A DNA stretch of 8,766 nucleotides from Alphaproteobacteria bacterium (GTDB lineage: Bacteria; Pseudomonadota; Alphaproteobacteria; Rhizobiales; Aestuariivirgaceae): positions 1-8,766 of the forward strand of contig JAPLOT010000460.1 of assembly GCA_026400595.1 (NCBI GenBank), in the 5' to 3' direction. The translations under genes and the position numbers were made by a program. The notes beneath the pieces are model-generated. The model saw only the letters and a program-made list of their open reading frames with translations, searched no databases and was not told the origin of the DNA. This document shows positions 1-5,881 of this stretch, piece after piece. The stretch's first letter is position 1; each line of letters begins with the position of its first letter.

Positions 1-1
1 A

Positions 2-973
2 TGGCAAGAGGCCGAGGCAACTGAGGCAGGTGCCGAAGAGGCTGAAGCTGAGGCCGTGATCGACGCAGAATTCGCCTCCTCGACACCTGAGTCACAGCAG
101 GAGTTTTTTGCCTTTCTCGCGCCGTTGCTAATGCCGCTGGCGAAGGCGGTCATTCCGTCATTGGCTGGCTCTGCCACTTCCGCACTGCAGAGGCTCTTGC
201 AGAGCCGCGGGAGGCAGCGCCCTCGGAGGCGAGAGACTGGCTATGAAGCGTTTGGTGCCGACGAGGCGGCCGAGGAGGCAGATGCTGAGGCCGCACTAGC
301 TCAGCTAGAAGTAATCATCGGCAAAGACGACCGGGTGCGGATGCAGAATACCAAAGCGGTTCCCTGGAAGCGCATTTGCCATCTTCAGATCGAAGCGCAG
401 AACGGCAGTAGGTTTCTGGGCACTGGTGCACTGATTGGTCCCAGAACTGTGGTTACCGCAGGGCATTGCGTTTTCCTGCATGACGCGGGCGGTTGGGCGA
501 AGTCGATTACCGTATCTCCAGGTCGAAATAGTGGCAGCTTCCCATTTGGAAGGGCAAAGGCGATTCAGTTGCATACTGTGAAGGGCTGGAAGGACAACAA
601 GAACCGGCAATACGACTACGGGGCAATCACCATAGGGCCAGGTATCAATATGTCGCCTGCTAGTGCATTCGGTTTTGCCGCTCTCCCGGATTCCGCAATT
701 AGGGGTAAGAAGCTCAACACGGCGGGCTACCCCGGCGACAAGCCCGCAGGAACAATGTGGTACCACGGAATGAAGGTGAAGTCCTTGCAACCACGTATGC
801 TTGTATATGATATCGATACCATGGGCGGCCAGTCGGGTAGTCCGTTATGGATCAAACAGAACGGCAAGCGAGTTCAGGTTGGAATTCATACGAACGGCAT
901 GGCAAGCGGAAACTCGGGCACCCACATTACTCTACCAGTATTCAACAATTTGAAGAAGTGGCGGTCCATCTAG
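2..973 (+). CDS. Trypsin/V8-like serine endopeptidase, 5'-partial
   Basis: Chymotrypsin-fold (S1/S1B) serine protease. The frame is open to the left edge, so the true start may lie outside the window; the first internal start is GTG at 56 (305 residues, used for numbering), but its ribosome binding site is poor. The triad is visible: His137 in TAGHC, Asp187 in YDYGAI, Ser260 in GGQSGSP. A later GIHTNG resembles the GIH segment of glutamyl endopeptidases, whose His helps recognise Glu. Residues 1-85 are not part of the protease fold: a Glu/Ala-rich stretch, a hydrophobic amphipathic segment (about 17-48), an Arg-rich patch (51-59), then another Glu/Ala-rich stretch. The sequence LEVIIGKDDR (84-93) resembles the point where V8 protease is cut after its propeptide, so residues 1-85 may be a pro-region (inference). 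No classical signal peptide is visible, but the real N-terminus may be missing. A small carboxypeptidase-regulatory-like gene follows. Family call is firm; Glu specificity is tentative. Confidence 0.88.
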   Translation, partial: WQEAEATEAGAEEAEAEAVIDAEFASSTPESQQEFFAFLAPLLMPLAKAVIPSLAGSATSALQRLLQSRGRQRPRRRETGYEAFGADEAAEEADAEAALAQLEVIIGKDDRVRMQNTKAVPWKRICHLQIEAQNGSRFLGTGALIGPRTVVTAGHCVFLHDAGGWAKSITVSPGRNSGSFPFGRAKAIQLHTVKGWKDNKNRQYDYGAITIGPGINMSPASAFGFAALPDSAIRGKKLNTAGYPGDKPAGTMWYHGMKVKSLQPRMLVYDIDTMGGQSGSPLWIKQNGKRVQVGIHTNGMASGNSGTHITLPVFNNLKKWRSI

Positions 974-988
974 GGGACCTAATTCTCG

Positions 989-1030
989 GGCGCCTGGCGG
1001 CAGAAGAATGATAGCTTACCGCCAGGCGCC
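989..1030. repeat. Perfect 12-bp inverted repeat between protease and next gene
   Basis: GGCGCCTGGCGG (989-1000) and its exact reverse complement (1019-1030) enclose an 18-nt loop. As RNA this gives a strong GC stem beginning 16 nt after the protease stop codon and ending 23 nt before the next start. No T-run follows the stem, so it is not a classical intrinsic terminator. It could protect the 3' end of the protease mRNA, attenuate read-through, or be a protein binding site. Confidence 0.8.
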
Positions 1031-1042
1031 ACTCACTTACGC

Positions 1043-1046
1043 GAGG
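1043..1046 (+). promoter_or_regulatory. Ribosome binding site for the 1054 gene
   Basis: GAGG lies 7 nt before the ATG at 1054. It supports that start and shows the short downstream ORF is probably translated. Confidence 0.6.
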
Positions 1047-1053
1047 AATTGAG

Positions 1054-1353
1054 ATGGGCATACTCAAAGGTGCGGTCACCTCAGCCAAAGGCAAGCCAAT
1101 TGCAGAAGCAAGGGTAATGATTATTGCAGGTGCAGTGCATCCCGACATCGCGGGCCTAACGAATGATGATGGCCACTTCCGCATGACGGGCCTAACGCCC
1201 GGTAAGTACCGGATCGAAGTTGATGCCGAGGGCTTTTCGGCTGCACGAGGTGGCGTGCGCGTTCTCACTCAAGGTGCACGCCTCTATCGCATTAAGCTTG
1301 AACCAATCGACTATGACGTCGAGACTGATGGGTCAGTGCCAGAGATTGATTGA
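1054..1353 (+). CDS. Small carboxypeptidase-regulatory-like (Ig/beta-sandwich) domain protein
   Basis: A 99-residue protein that is essentially one carboxypeptidase regulatory-like domain (CarboxypepD_reg type). The hallmarks are in order: GAVTSAKGKPIAEARV at the N-terminus, a central TNDDGHFRMTGLTPGKYRIEV, and a C-terminal beta strand ending in YRIKLEP. The D-G-x-F and L-x-P-G-x-Y-x-I pattern is characteristic of this transthyretin-like beta sandwich. There is no signal peptide, membrane segment or catalytic domain, so it is probably cytosolic or travels with a partner. It lies 80 bp downstream of the serine protease in the same direction, with a hairpin between them. A role as partner, inhibitor or substrate adaptor of the protease is inference from position only. 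The acidic tail (DYDVETDGSVPEID) is probably disordered. Start chosen from the GAGG ribosome binding site. Confidence 0.8.
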   Translation: MGILKGAVTSAKGKPIAEARVMIIAGAVHPDIAGLTNDDGHFRMTGLTPGKYRIEVDAEGFSAARGGVRVLTQGARLYRIKLEPIDYDVETDGSVPEID

Positions 1354-1684
1354 CTAAATACTCAATCCAGAAACTATGGATCTTTCTGAGTCCGTCCGGG
1401 ATCATGAGTAGCATTGCCAGCATAGTTCCAGGTTGATGGTTGCAGGCAAGGCGAAGCTGAAACCAGATACGATCCACGTACTGCTGCATAGCTTCAGTCC
1501 TCTATACCTGCCGCGGGGCCGCGCTCGGTCGCGCGACGACGCCAGATTCAGCGCGCTGCCTGACATTCGGCGCGGGCTGGCCAAACGCGTACGTGGCCAC
1601 ACGAGTGAGAACGGGACGCGGGCGACGCTGTGGCCCACTCATTATATAAATGTGCCCAAGCTCCGAGGCCCTCGGGCAGTCTTC

Positions 1685-1702
1685 CCCGGCCCATGGGCCG
1701 GG
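1685..1702. repeat. Perfect 18-bp GC palindrome
   Basis: CCCGGCCCATGGGCCGGG reads identically on both strands, with no spacer. It could be a dimeric regulator site or part of a folded RNA. No gene start lies close enough to assign it. Confidence 0.75.
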
Positions 1703-1797
1703 ATGTTACAGGATCTGCTAAATCTGTCTCCGGCACCTCGCGCACGCGCGCGAAGGTCGAGCCGACGCCTGGTTCTGCTGAATTTGGAAATAGCGCA

Positions 1798-1848
1798 GGG
1801 CCGATGGCCCAGGGCGCGGTGAGCTGCCCGCGAGTTGGGCCGATGGCC
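1798..1848 (+). repeat. 12-bp direct repeat pair
   Basis: GGGCCGATGGCC occurs at 1798-1809 and again at 1837-1848, 39 bp apart start to start. The flanks differ, so this is a short repeat and not a large duplication. Both copies lie in the GC-rich gene-poor region. Confidence 0.6.
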
Positions 1849-1855
1849 GGACCCC

Positions 1856-2065
1856 CTATGGAGCGCAAAGGGTCCGCCGCGAAAGGACCGGGGCGGGGAT
1901 CCCGTGTGTCGGGCGGGTAGCGTTCGAAAGGCCCGATGCATGTCGGAGGCGAGGCACCGTAACCACGTTCCAGCCGTTGAAGTCCTCGGACATCGGACTA
2001 GAAAGTCCGAGGAGGCTGGCCGCTTCCGACGATTTCCCGCTGTCGCCATTGTCGTACTTGGACAT
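1856..2065 (-). CDS. Possible small protein of 69 residues, unknown
   Basis: Candidate small gene only. ATG at 2065 is preceded by GGAG with 6 nt spacing, a better ribosome binding site than most real genes in this window have. A perfect palindrome (2095-2112) and a weak promoter-like pair lie just upstream, as expected for a regulated small gene. The N-terminus (MSKYDNGDSGKSSEAASLLG) is polar and Ser-rich; the C-terminal third is Arg/Pro-rich like a chance frame, so the gene may be truncated or decayed at its 3' end. I recognise no family. Codons about 18-28 coincide with the 9-bp inverted repeat at 1983-2013, which is unusual for coding DNA. It could equally be noncoding. Confidence 0.3.
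   Translation of the reverse strand: MSKYDNGDSGKSSEAASLLGLSSPMSEDFNGWNVVTVPRLRHASGLSNATRPTHGIPAPVLSRRTLCAP
1970..2019. repeat. Two-part hairpin (6-bp plus 9-bp stems)
   Basis: TCCTCGGAC (1983-1991) pairs exactly with GTCCGAGGA (2005-2013) around a 13-nt loop. Immediately outside, CCAGCC (1970-1975) pairs with GGCTGG (2014-2019), leaving a 7-nt bulge on the left side only. Two collinear perfect stems are unlikely by chance and suggest a folded RNA or a cruciform-capable site. Confidence 0.65.
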
Positions 2066-2094
2066 GTGGTGCTCCAAAAATGTTGCAGAATGCC

Positions 2095-2112
2095 CGGAAA
2101 TCATGATTTCCG
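2095..2112. promoter_or_regulatory. Perfect 18-bp palindrome, candidate operator
   Basis: CGGAAATCATGATTTCCG is a perfect, uninterrupted palindrome. On the minus strand it overlaps a possible -10 (CATGAT, 2105-2100) placed 17 nt from a weak -35 (TTGTGC, 2128-2123). It lies about 30 nt before the ATG at 2065. That layout fits a homodimeric repressor site controlling the small ORF. The promoter elements themselves are weak matches. Confidence 0.5.
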
Positions 2113-2176
2113 AAGGATGTTCGCACAACTGAGGAATCCTTTGGTGTGACGTCAGCCGCTTTAGCGACAAGTCGCG

Positions 2177-2485
2177 CTATCTCGCTTCGGGGCTCCGCGA
2201 GGCGAGGAACATCGAACTGAACAGCAGCGCCATGCCCGCCCAGAGAAGGATCGGGGAATACCACCGGATGTCGAGTGGATGATCGGACCTGCAAAGGGAC
2301 ATTGCCAGGTCGCAGACCGTCGAGCTGAGTCCTGCACATCCGATCGAAGCGGGGATGTCGAGATAGTCGCTTGCCACGACTTCGCGAAACACCAGCCACC
2401 ACCACGCCAGCGCCGTCACAAGCATCACCGAACCAAGAATGGCCGCCGTACCGGAAAGTGTGGCCCTGAACTGGGAACCCGACAT
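2177..2485 (-). CDS. Small two-helix membrane protein linked to the ABC ATPase
   Basis: A 102-residue protein starting at ATG 2485, only 4 nt after the ABC ATPase stop (2492-2490). A longer start at 2572 would overlap the ATPase by 83 bp and is less likely. Two hydrophobic helices are visible: about 11-33 (ILGSVMLVTALAWWWLVF) and 78-95 (SPILLWAGMALLFSSMFLA). The loop between them carries Cys50, Cys58 and Cys65 and the motif HPLDIRWYSP. Positive charges at both ends suggest both termini are inside, which would put the Cys loop in the periplasm, where it could form a disulfide. I do not recognise a named family. It has no strong ribosome binding site, so translation probably depends on coupling to the ATPase. 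A role as an accessory part of that transporter is inferred from position only. Confidence 0.65.
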   Translation of the reverse strand: MSGSQFRATLSGTAAILGSVMLVTALAWWWLVFREVVASDYLDIPASIGCAGLSSTVCDLAMSLCRSDHPLDIRWYSPILLWAGMALLFSSMFLASRSPEAR

Positions 2486-2489
2486 GAGA

Positions 2490-3281
2490 CTAAGCTGCCG
2501 CATCCTGAACTGTCGCGCCCAGTCCCAGTGTTGCAAGGATGACGGTTCGGAGTTCCACGATCCGCGGATCATCGCGATGACGCGGGAAGGGCAGGTCTAC
2601 AGCAAATGTCTCGACCACCTGTGCCGGGCGGTCGCTGAGAACGATGACCCGTTCGGAGAGGAGGATGGCTTCCTCGACATCATGCGTCACCAGCAGGGCC
2701 GTGAATTTCGAACGCTGCCAGATCGTTGCCAGTTCGTCCTGCAGGACCATTCGCGTCAGCGAGTCCAGCCGGCCAAAAGGTTCGTCCAGCAGGAGGACCT
2801 CCGGATTGTTGACCAGCGCGCGTGCGAGGGCTGCACGCTGTGCCATGCCTCCCGACAGCTGATGTGGATAGGCCTTCGCAAAGGCTTCGAGCTTCACCAG
2901 GGCGAGTGCATCGTTGACGATATGCTCGCGGCCTTTCAACTCACCCCTGGCCTCCAGCCCGGTGGCAACATTCTTCCATACCGTCGCCCATGGAAAGAGG
3001 GTCGCATCCTGAAAGGCCAGGATGCGCGATGGATCCGGGGACGCGATGGTCTTTCCATTGGATGTGATGGTGCCGGAAGTCGGGAGTTCGAGGCCCGCGA
3101 TGAGCCGCAGGAGTGTCGACTTCCCGCAGCCAGAGGGCCCAAGCAGTGACAGGAACTCGCCGCCACCTGCCTTGATGGAGATGTCTTCAAGAACCGGAAG
3201 CCTGCGGCCATCGAGCTGGAAGTCATGGCTGACCGCCTTTATGTCGACCTCGGCGCCGCGGATTGTGTCGTGCTGTTTCAT
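2490..3281 (-). CDS. ABC transporter ATPase, nitrate/sulfonate/taurine type
   Basis: ATP-hydrolysing subunit of a NitT/TauT-family importer (SsuB/TauB-like), 263 residues, the usual length. Every catalytic element is present: Walker A GPSGCGKST (48-56), Q-loop Gln91 in FQDATLFPW, signature LSGGM (142-146), Walker B VLLLDE (162-167), D-loop RLDS and switch His200 in VTHDVEEA. The FQ-x-x-x-LFPW pattern is typical of this subfamily. It should work at the inner membrane with a two-copy permease and a periplasmic binding protein, but the permease gene upstream is reduced to its last ~40 codons and no binding protein lies nearby. ATG 3281 overlaps the permease stop as ATGA, the classical coupled layout, which confirms the start. 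The protein looks intact, so it either serves a permease encoded elsewhere or is a recent leftover. The substrate cannot be read from the sequence. Confidence 0.93.
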   Translation of the reverse strand: MKQHDTIRGAEVDIKAVSHDFQLDGRRLPVLEDISIKAGGGEFLSLLGPSGCGKSTLLRLIAGLELPTSGTITSNGKTIASPDPSRILAFQDATLFPWATVWKNVATGLEARGELKGREHIVNDALALVKLEAFAKAYPHQLSGGMAQRAALARALVNNPEVLLLDEPFGRLDSLTRMVLQDELATIWQRSKFTALLVTHDVEEAILLSERVIVLSDRPAQVVETFAVDLPFPRHRDDPRIVELRTVILATLGLGATVQDAAA

Positions 3282-3400
3282 GATATGAATCCTGCCTGCC
3301 AGCTCAGAAGCCTGCCACGCACGGCAAAGAGCAGGCGGACCAAGCCGGCACAGAGGAGTGCCATGATGATCAGCGTTGCATATGGATCGCTATTGGCGCG
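3278..3400 (-). pseudogene. 3' remnant of a NitT/TauT-type ABC permease
   Basis: The last ~40 codons of this minus-strand frame read as the C-terminus of an SsuC/TauC-like permease: a hydrophobic helix (YATLIIMALLCAGLVRLLF), then a basic tail ending near a Trp (AVRGRLLSWQ). The stop (3280-3278) overlaps the ATPase ATG by the usual ATGA arrangement, as an intact permease gene would. Upstream of about 3400 the frame turns into Cys/His/Pro-rich sequence with no membrane helices. The permease signature loop and the other helices, roughly 85% of a normal permease, are missing. The breakpoint is approximate. The frame stays open to 3487, so a short fused peptide could still be translated, but it could not act as a permease. 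Confidence 0.62.
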
Positions 3401-3526
3401 ATGCTCGCACACATACGCTGCATGATCCCGTTCGGTGGAAGTACAATGCGGTGGGTCGCTACTACCTGAATGGCACGCAGCCCCCACTGCACGCCTGGAT
3501 TTGATGGACGGTAAGGAGACTGCAGA
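3401..3526. other. Junction between permease remnant and amidohydrolase
   Basis: About 126 bases with no recognisable coding content or repeat, between the amidohydrolase stop and the surviving permease tail. This is where the deletion or recombination that removed the permease body should lie. No insertion sequence end or obvious direct repeat was seen. Confidence 0.45.
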
Positions 3527-4297
3527 TCAAGGGCAGGCGCGGACGTGTCGGAGGGCCTCGATGGCAGCCTGGTTGGCATTGGTGAGACGGCTGATGTCGG
3601 GCAGTAGCTGTGACGTGCGTTCATCCATGTAGATGTCCCGCCGCAATTCGATCATGACGGATCTGACGCGCGGATCACGGCGATAGGATGATGCGGGGAC
3701 GATGGATCCCGCGAAGGGTGTGTTCCTTGCGACCAGGTAGCCGGCTGAACGGTAGGAACGTTCCAGTGCGACGGCGATGATCTCGGGCGTGTGGAACGCG
3801 TCGGTGCCAATGCAGATCTCGGGGCGGAGGAGCGTCTGATCGGCCTCATAGGGCTTGCTGGTTTCCGGGAAGCTGTGACAGTCTACGACAAGGGCCGATC
3901 CAAATCTTGCGAGGTGCGCTTTGACCGCGGCCTCCAATGCCTGATGATGCGGGTGATAGAACTTCCGCATGAGGTCCTCCCTACAGGCAGTATTCAGGCG
4001 AAGCCGGGTCAGCTCGTGACCGTGCGTGTAAACCGCCCCCATTCCCCTGGCGCTCATGGGCTCATCCTTGTCGGACGCATGACGTTCCACGTCCGTCACG
4101 AGGCGCGAGTAGGCGAAGCGGACGAGGATATCCTGATCCTTGGCAAGCATGCCGAAGAGCTGGTCGGTGTGGTGATCCGTCAGGATACGAATCTCCTCCG
4201 CGAGGGCGGCGTCCGAGAGGCATATTTCGGCACGCACATCCGGAGGAATGGCGGTTGCAGCGTGTGGAAGATGAAAGATGAGCGGGGTCATTCCCAT
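3527..4297 (-). CDS. N-formylglutamate amidohydrolase family enzyme
   Basis: Metal-dependent amidohydrolase of the N-formylglutamate amidohydrolase family (HutG type), which hydrolyses an N-formyl or N-acyl amide to the free amino acid. Family landmarks in order: HLPHAAT near the N-terminus, SRLVTDVERH, YHPHHQAL, VVDCHSFPE and IELRRDIYMDE. The His of HLPHAA, the Glu of DVERH and the His of DCHS are the likely zinc ligands. ATG 4297 gives 256 residues; ATG 4291 is also possible. A TTG start at 4354 would overlap the upstream ATPase by 14 bp and adds an unconserved polar leader. The gene begins about 43 nt after the amino acid ABC ATPase, in the same direction, with no hut genes in view. It is therefore more likely to process a compound brought in by that transporter than to act in histidine breakdown (inference). 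Confidence 0.85.
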   Translation of the reverse strand: MGMTPLIFHLPHAATAIPPDVRAEICLSDAALAEEIRILTDHHTDQLFGMLAKDQDILVRFAYSRLVTDVERHASDKDEPMSARGMGAVYTHGHELTRLRLNTACREDLMRKFYHPHHQALEAAVKAHLARFGSALVVDCHSFPETSKPYEADQTLLRPEICIGTDAFHTPEIIAVALERSYRSAGYLVARNTPFAGSIVPASSYRRDPRVRSVMIELRRDIYMDERTSQLLPDISRLTNANQAAIEALRHVRACP

Positions 4298-4340
4298 TGC
4301 GTCCGAGGTGGAGCGTTCCTGCAGGTGTTGCGGCGTCCGG

Positions 4341-5081
4341 TCAAAGGGTGACAAGCACGCGCTGCAGGAATGCGCGGGTGCGGGCTTCGCGGGGCGACTT
4401 GAACATCACCTCGGGCGGGCCCTCCTCGATCACCCGGCCCTGATCGAGGAAGCAGACGCGGTCAGCCGCCTCGCGCGCAAATGCCATCTCATGCGTTGCC
4501 AGAATCATGGTCATGCCCTCTGACTTCAACCTTCGCACGACATCAAGCACCTCTCCCACGAGTTCAGGATCGAGTGCCGAGGTGATTTCGTCGAGGAGCA
4601 TGACCTCCGGTGTCATGGCGAGAGCGCGGATGATGGCGACCCTCTGCTGCTGACCGCCGGACAGTTGATCCGGATAGTACTTCATCCGGTCGGCGAGACC
4701 GAAGCGCTCGAACAGTTCCTCGGCCTGTTTCCTGATCTCGACCTCGGGCCTTCGGAGGACGCGCCTTGGCGCCAACTGAACATTTTCGAGAGCCGTCATG
4801 TGGGGAAACAGATTGAAGCTCTGGAACACAAGACCGACGCGTTGCCGGATCGAACGTGGATCGAGTTCTGATGCGGAGATGTCGGCGCCGTCAAGCAGGA
4901 TCTGGCCGTCGTCAATCGGCTCGAGCAAGTTGATGCAACGAAGAATGGTTGATTTTCCGGAACCCGATGCGCCGATGAGGCAAACCAGCTCGCCGGTCTC
5001 AACTGTCAGATTTATGCCATTGCAGACGCTGTTGTCGCCGAAGCTCTTCCACACGTCGACAAGTTGAAGCTTTGCCCGCAT
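4341..5081 (-). CDS. Polar amino acid ABC transporter ATPase
   Basis: ATP-binding subunit of the polar amino acid uptake family (GlnQ/HisP-like), 246 residues, normal length. Walker A GASGSGKST (37-45), Q-loop Gln87 in FQSFNLFPHMT, signature LSGGQQQRVA (140-149), Walker B VMLLDE (160-165), DEITSALD and switch His197 in ATHEM are all present. FNLFPHMTALENV and QQQRV are strongly typical of this subfamily. The usual Pro of DEPTSALD is Ile166, and VAIIRAL replaces the common VAIARAL; both are tolerated variations and catalytic residues are intact. ATG 5081 lies 5 nt after the permease stop, with GGAG about 9 nt upstream inside the permease end, so translation is coupled. It drives import with the permease at 5087-5881 and the binding protein at 5989-6822. 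Confidence 0.95.
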   Translation of the reverse strand: MRAKLQLVDVWKSFGDNSVCNGINLTVETGELVCLIGASGSGKSTILRCINLLEPIDDGQILLDGADISASELDPRSIRQRVGLVFQSFNLFPHMTALENVQLAPRRVLRRPEVEIRKQAEELFERFGLADRMKYYPDQLSGGQQQRVAIIRALAMTPEVMLLDEITSALDPELVGEVLDVVRRLKSEGMTMILATHEMAFAREAADRVCFLDQGRVIEEGPPEVMFKSPREARTRAFLQRVLVTL

Positions 5082-5086
5082 GCGCG

Positions 5087-5881
5087 TCAGCTCCGCTGCA
5101 ACTTCTGGCGCGTCATCATGCGGTCCACGGCGCGCGTTGCCGGAACGGTCACCGCCAGGAACAGGATGGCCGCGCCGACGTAGGGCGTGAAGTTGGCGAG
5201 CAAAGATTTCTCGATGCCGGCTTGTCGCAACACCTCCACTGGCCCGACAAAGGAGATGAGGGCGACGTCTTTCTGCAGGGAGATGAGATTGTTCATGCTT
5301 GCCGGTATGACACGACGGATGGCCTGAGGCAGCACGACAAAGCGCATGACGTCAGCATGCGAAAGCCCCAATGACTTGGCCGCTGCCCTCTGCGATTCGT
5401 GGACGGACTCGATGCCTGACCGATAGACTTCCGCCACATAGGCCGAATAGGACAGGATGAGCGCGACTGATCCCCAGATATAGGGGCTGTTCCAGGGACG
5501 TGGCAGGCCAAGACCCGGAATGCCGAAGCCCAGGAGATAGATGACCAGGATGATCGGAACACCGCGGAAGAGGTCGTTGTAGATGATCGCGAACAGTCGC
5601 AGCGGGTAGAGGGATGGAGACCTCGCATCGCGGCACAGCGCGATCACCAGTCCCCAGATGGCGATCAGCGGTGCGCACCAGGCAAAGACGGCGATGTCGA
5701 TCAGGAAGGCTTCCACCAGGCGTGGGAAGGTCTTGATCAGGATCTCGCCATCGAAGAAGGACTTCCTTACCTTCTCCCAGCCCGGAGCGAGCGGGATCAG
5801 GATGATCAGAGCCGCGACGGTCAACGCGGTGCTGAGCGCTGCAACGGCGATGCCTCGGCGTCGCTGGCGCGCTTCAAGCAT
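5087..5881 (-). CDS. Polar amino acid ABC transporter permease
   Basis: Inner-membrane permease of the HisM/GlnP type, 264 residues from ATG 5881. Hydrophobic helices appear near residues 11-31, 55-82, 94-121, 133-151 and 230-248. The cytoplasmic coupling loop RAAAKSLGLSHADVMRFVVLPQA (EAA loop) matches the family pattern of Gly followed by an I/V-x-L-P end; it contacts the ATPase. NDLFRGVPIILVIYL and YSAYVAEVYRSGIESV are further hallmarks. Only one permease gene is present, so the channel is probably a homodimer, unlike HisQ/HisM. The start is uncertain: GTG 5989 shares one base with the binding-protein stop (TAGTG) and would add 36 polar, low-complexity residues. ATG 5881 has AAGG 10 nt upstream and leaves a normal short leader before the first helix. 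Confidence 0.9.
   Translation of the reverse strand: MLEARQRRRGIAVAALSTALTVAALIILIPLAPGWEKVRKSFFDGEILIKTFPRLVEAFLIDIAVFAWCAPLIAIWGLVIALCRDARSPSLYPLRLFAIIYNDLFRGVPIILVIYLLGFGIPGLGLPRPWNSPYIWGSVALILSYSAYVAEVYRSGIESVHESQRAAAKSLGLSHADVMRFVVLPQAIRRVIPASMNNLISLQKDVALISFVGPVEVLRQAGIEKSLLANFTPYVGAAILFLAVTVPATRAVDRMMTRQKLQRS

Larger units (their letters stand above)
1354..2176. other. Long region without a convincing gene, rich in dyads
   Basis: About 820 bases lie between the converging + strand protease pair and the minus-strand block. Open frames exist on both strands, but their translations are rich in Arg, Pro, Gly and Ser, have no domain I recognise, and look like chance frames in GC-rich DNA. 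The stretch 1500-1930 is especially GC-rich. It contains many inverted repeats: a perfect palindrome at 1685-1702, short stems at 1871-1890 and 1909-1936, a two-part hairpin at 1970-2019 and a palindrome at 2095-2112. One small minus-strand ORF (1856-2065) has a good ribosome binding site and is listed separately. The region may hold a structured RNA, regulatory DNA or the decayed remains of a mobile element; the sequence alone does not decide. Confidence 0.6.

Noticed and set aside
1292..1489. Possible transposase remnant on the minus strand
   Set aside because: The peptide looks vaguely gene-like, but no catalytic motif, terminal inverted repeat or target duplication was found.
1909..1936. 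tRNA-like feature (GTTCGAAA inside a TCGGGC/GCCCGA stem)
   Set aside because: It has a T-loop-like string only; no cloverleaf, anticodon arm or acceptor stem can be drawn.
1642..2049. Arg-rich minus-strand frame in the gene-poor region
   Set aside because: Composition is typical of chance frames in GC-rich DNA; no good start signal, no domain.
2147..2154. TGACGTCA palindrome
   Set aside because: An 8-bp palindrome is expected by chance, and the resemblance to a eukaryotic CRE has no meaning here.
2439..3149. Long plus-strand frame (236 codons)
   Set aside because: It lies antisense to the ABC ATPase with all motifs intact; its translation has no recognisable domain and reflects the codon bias of the real gene.
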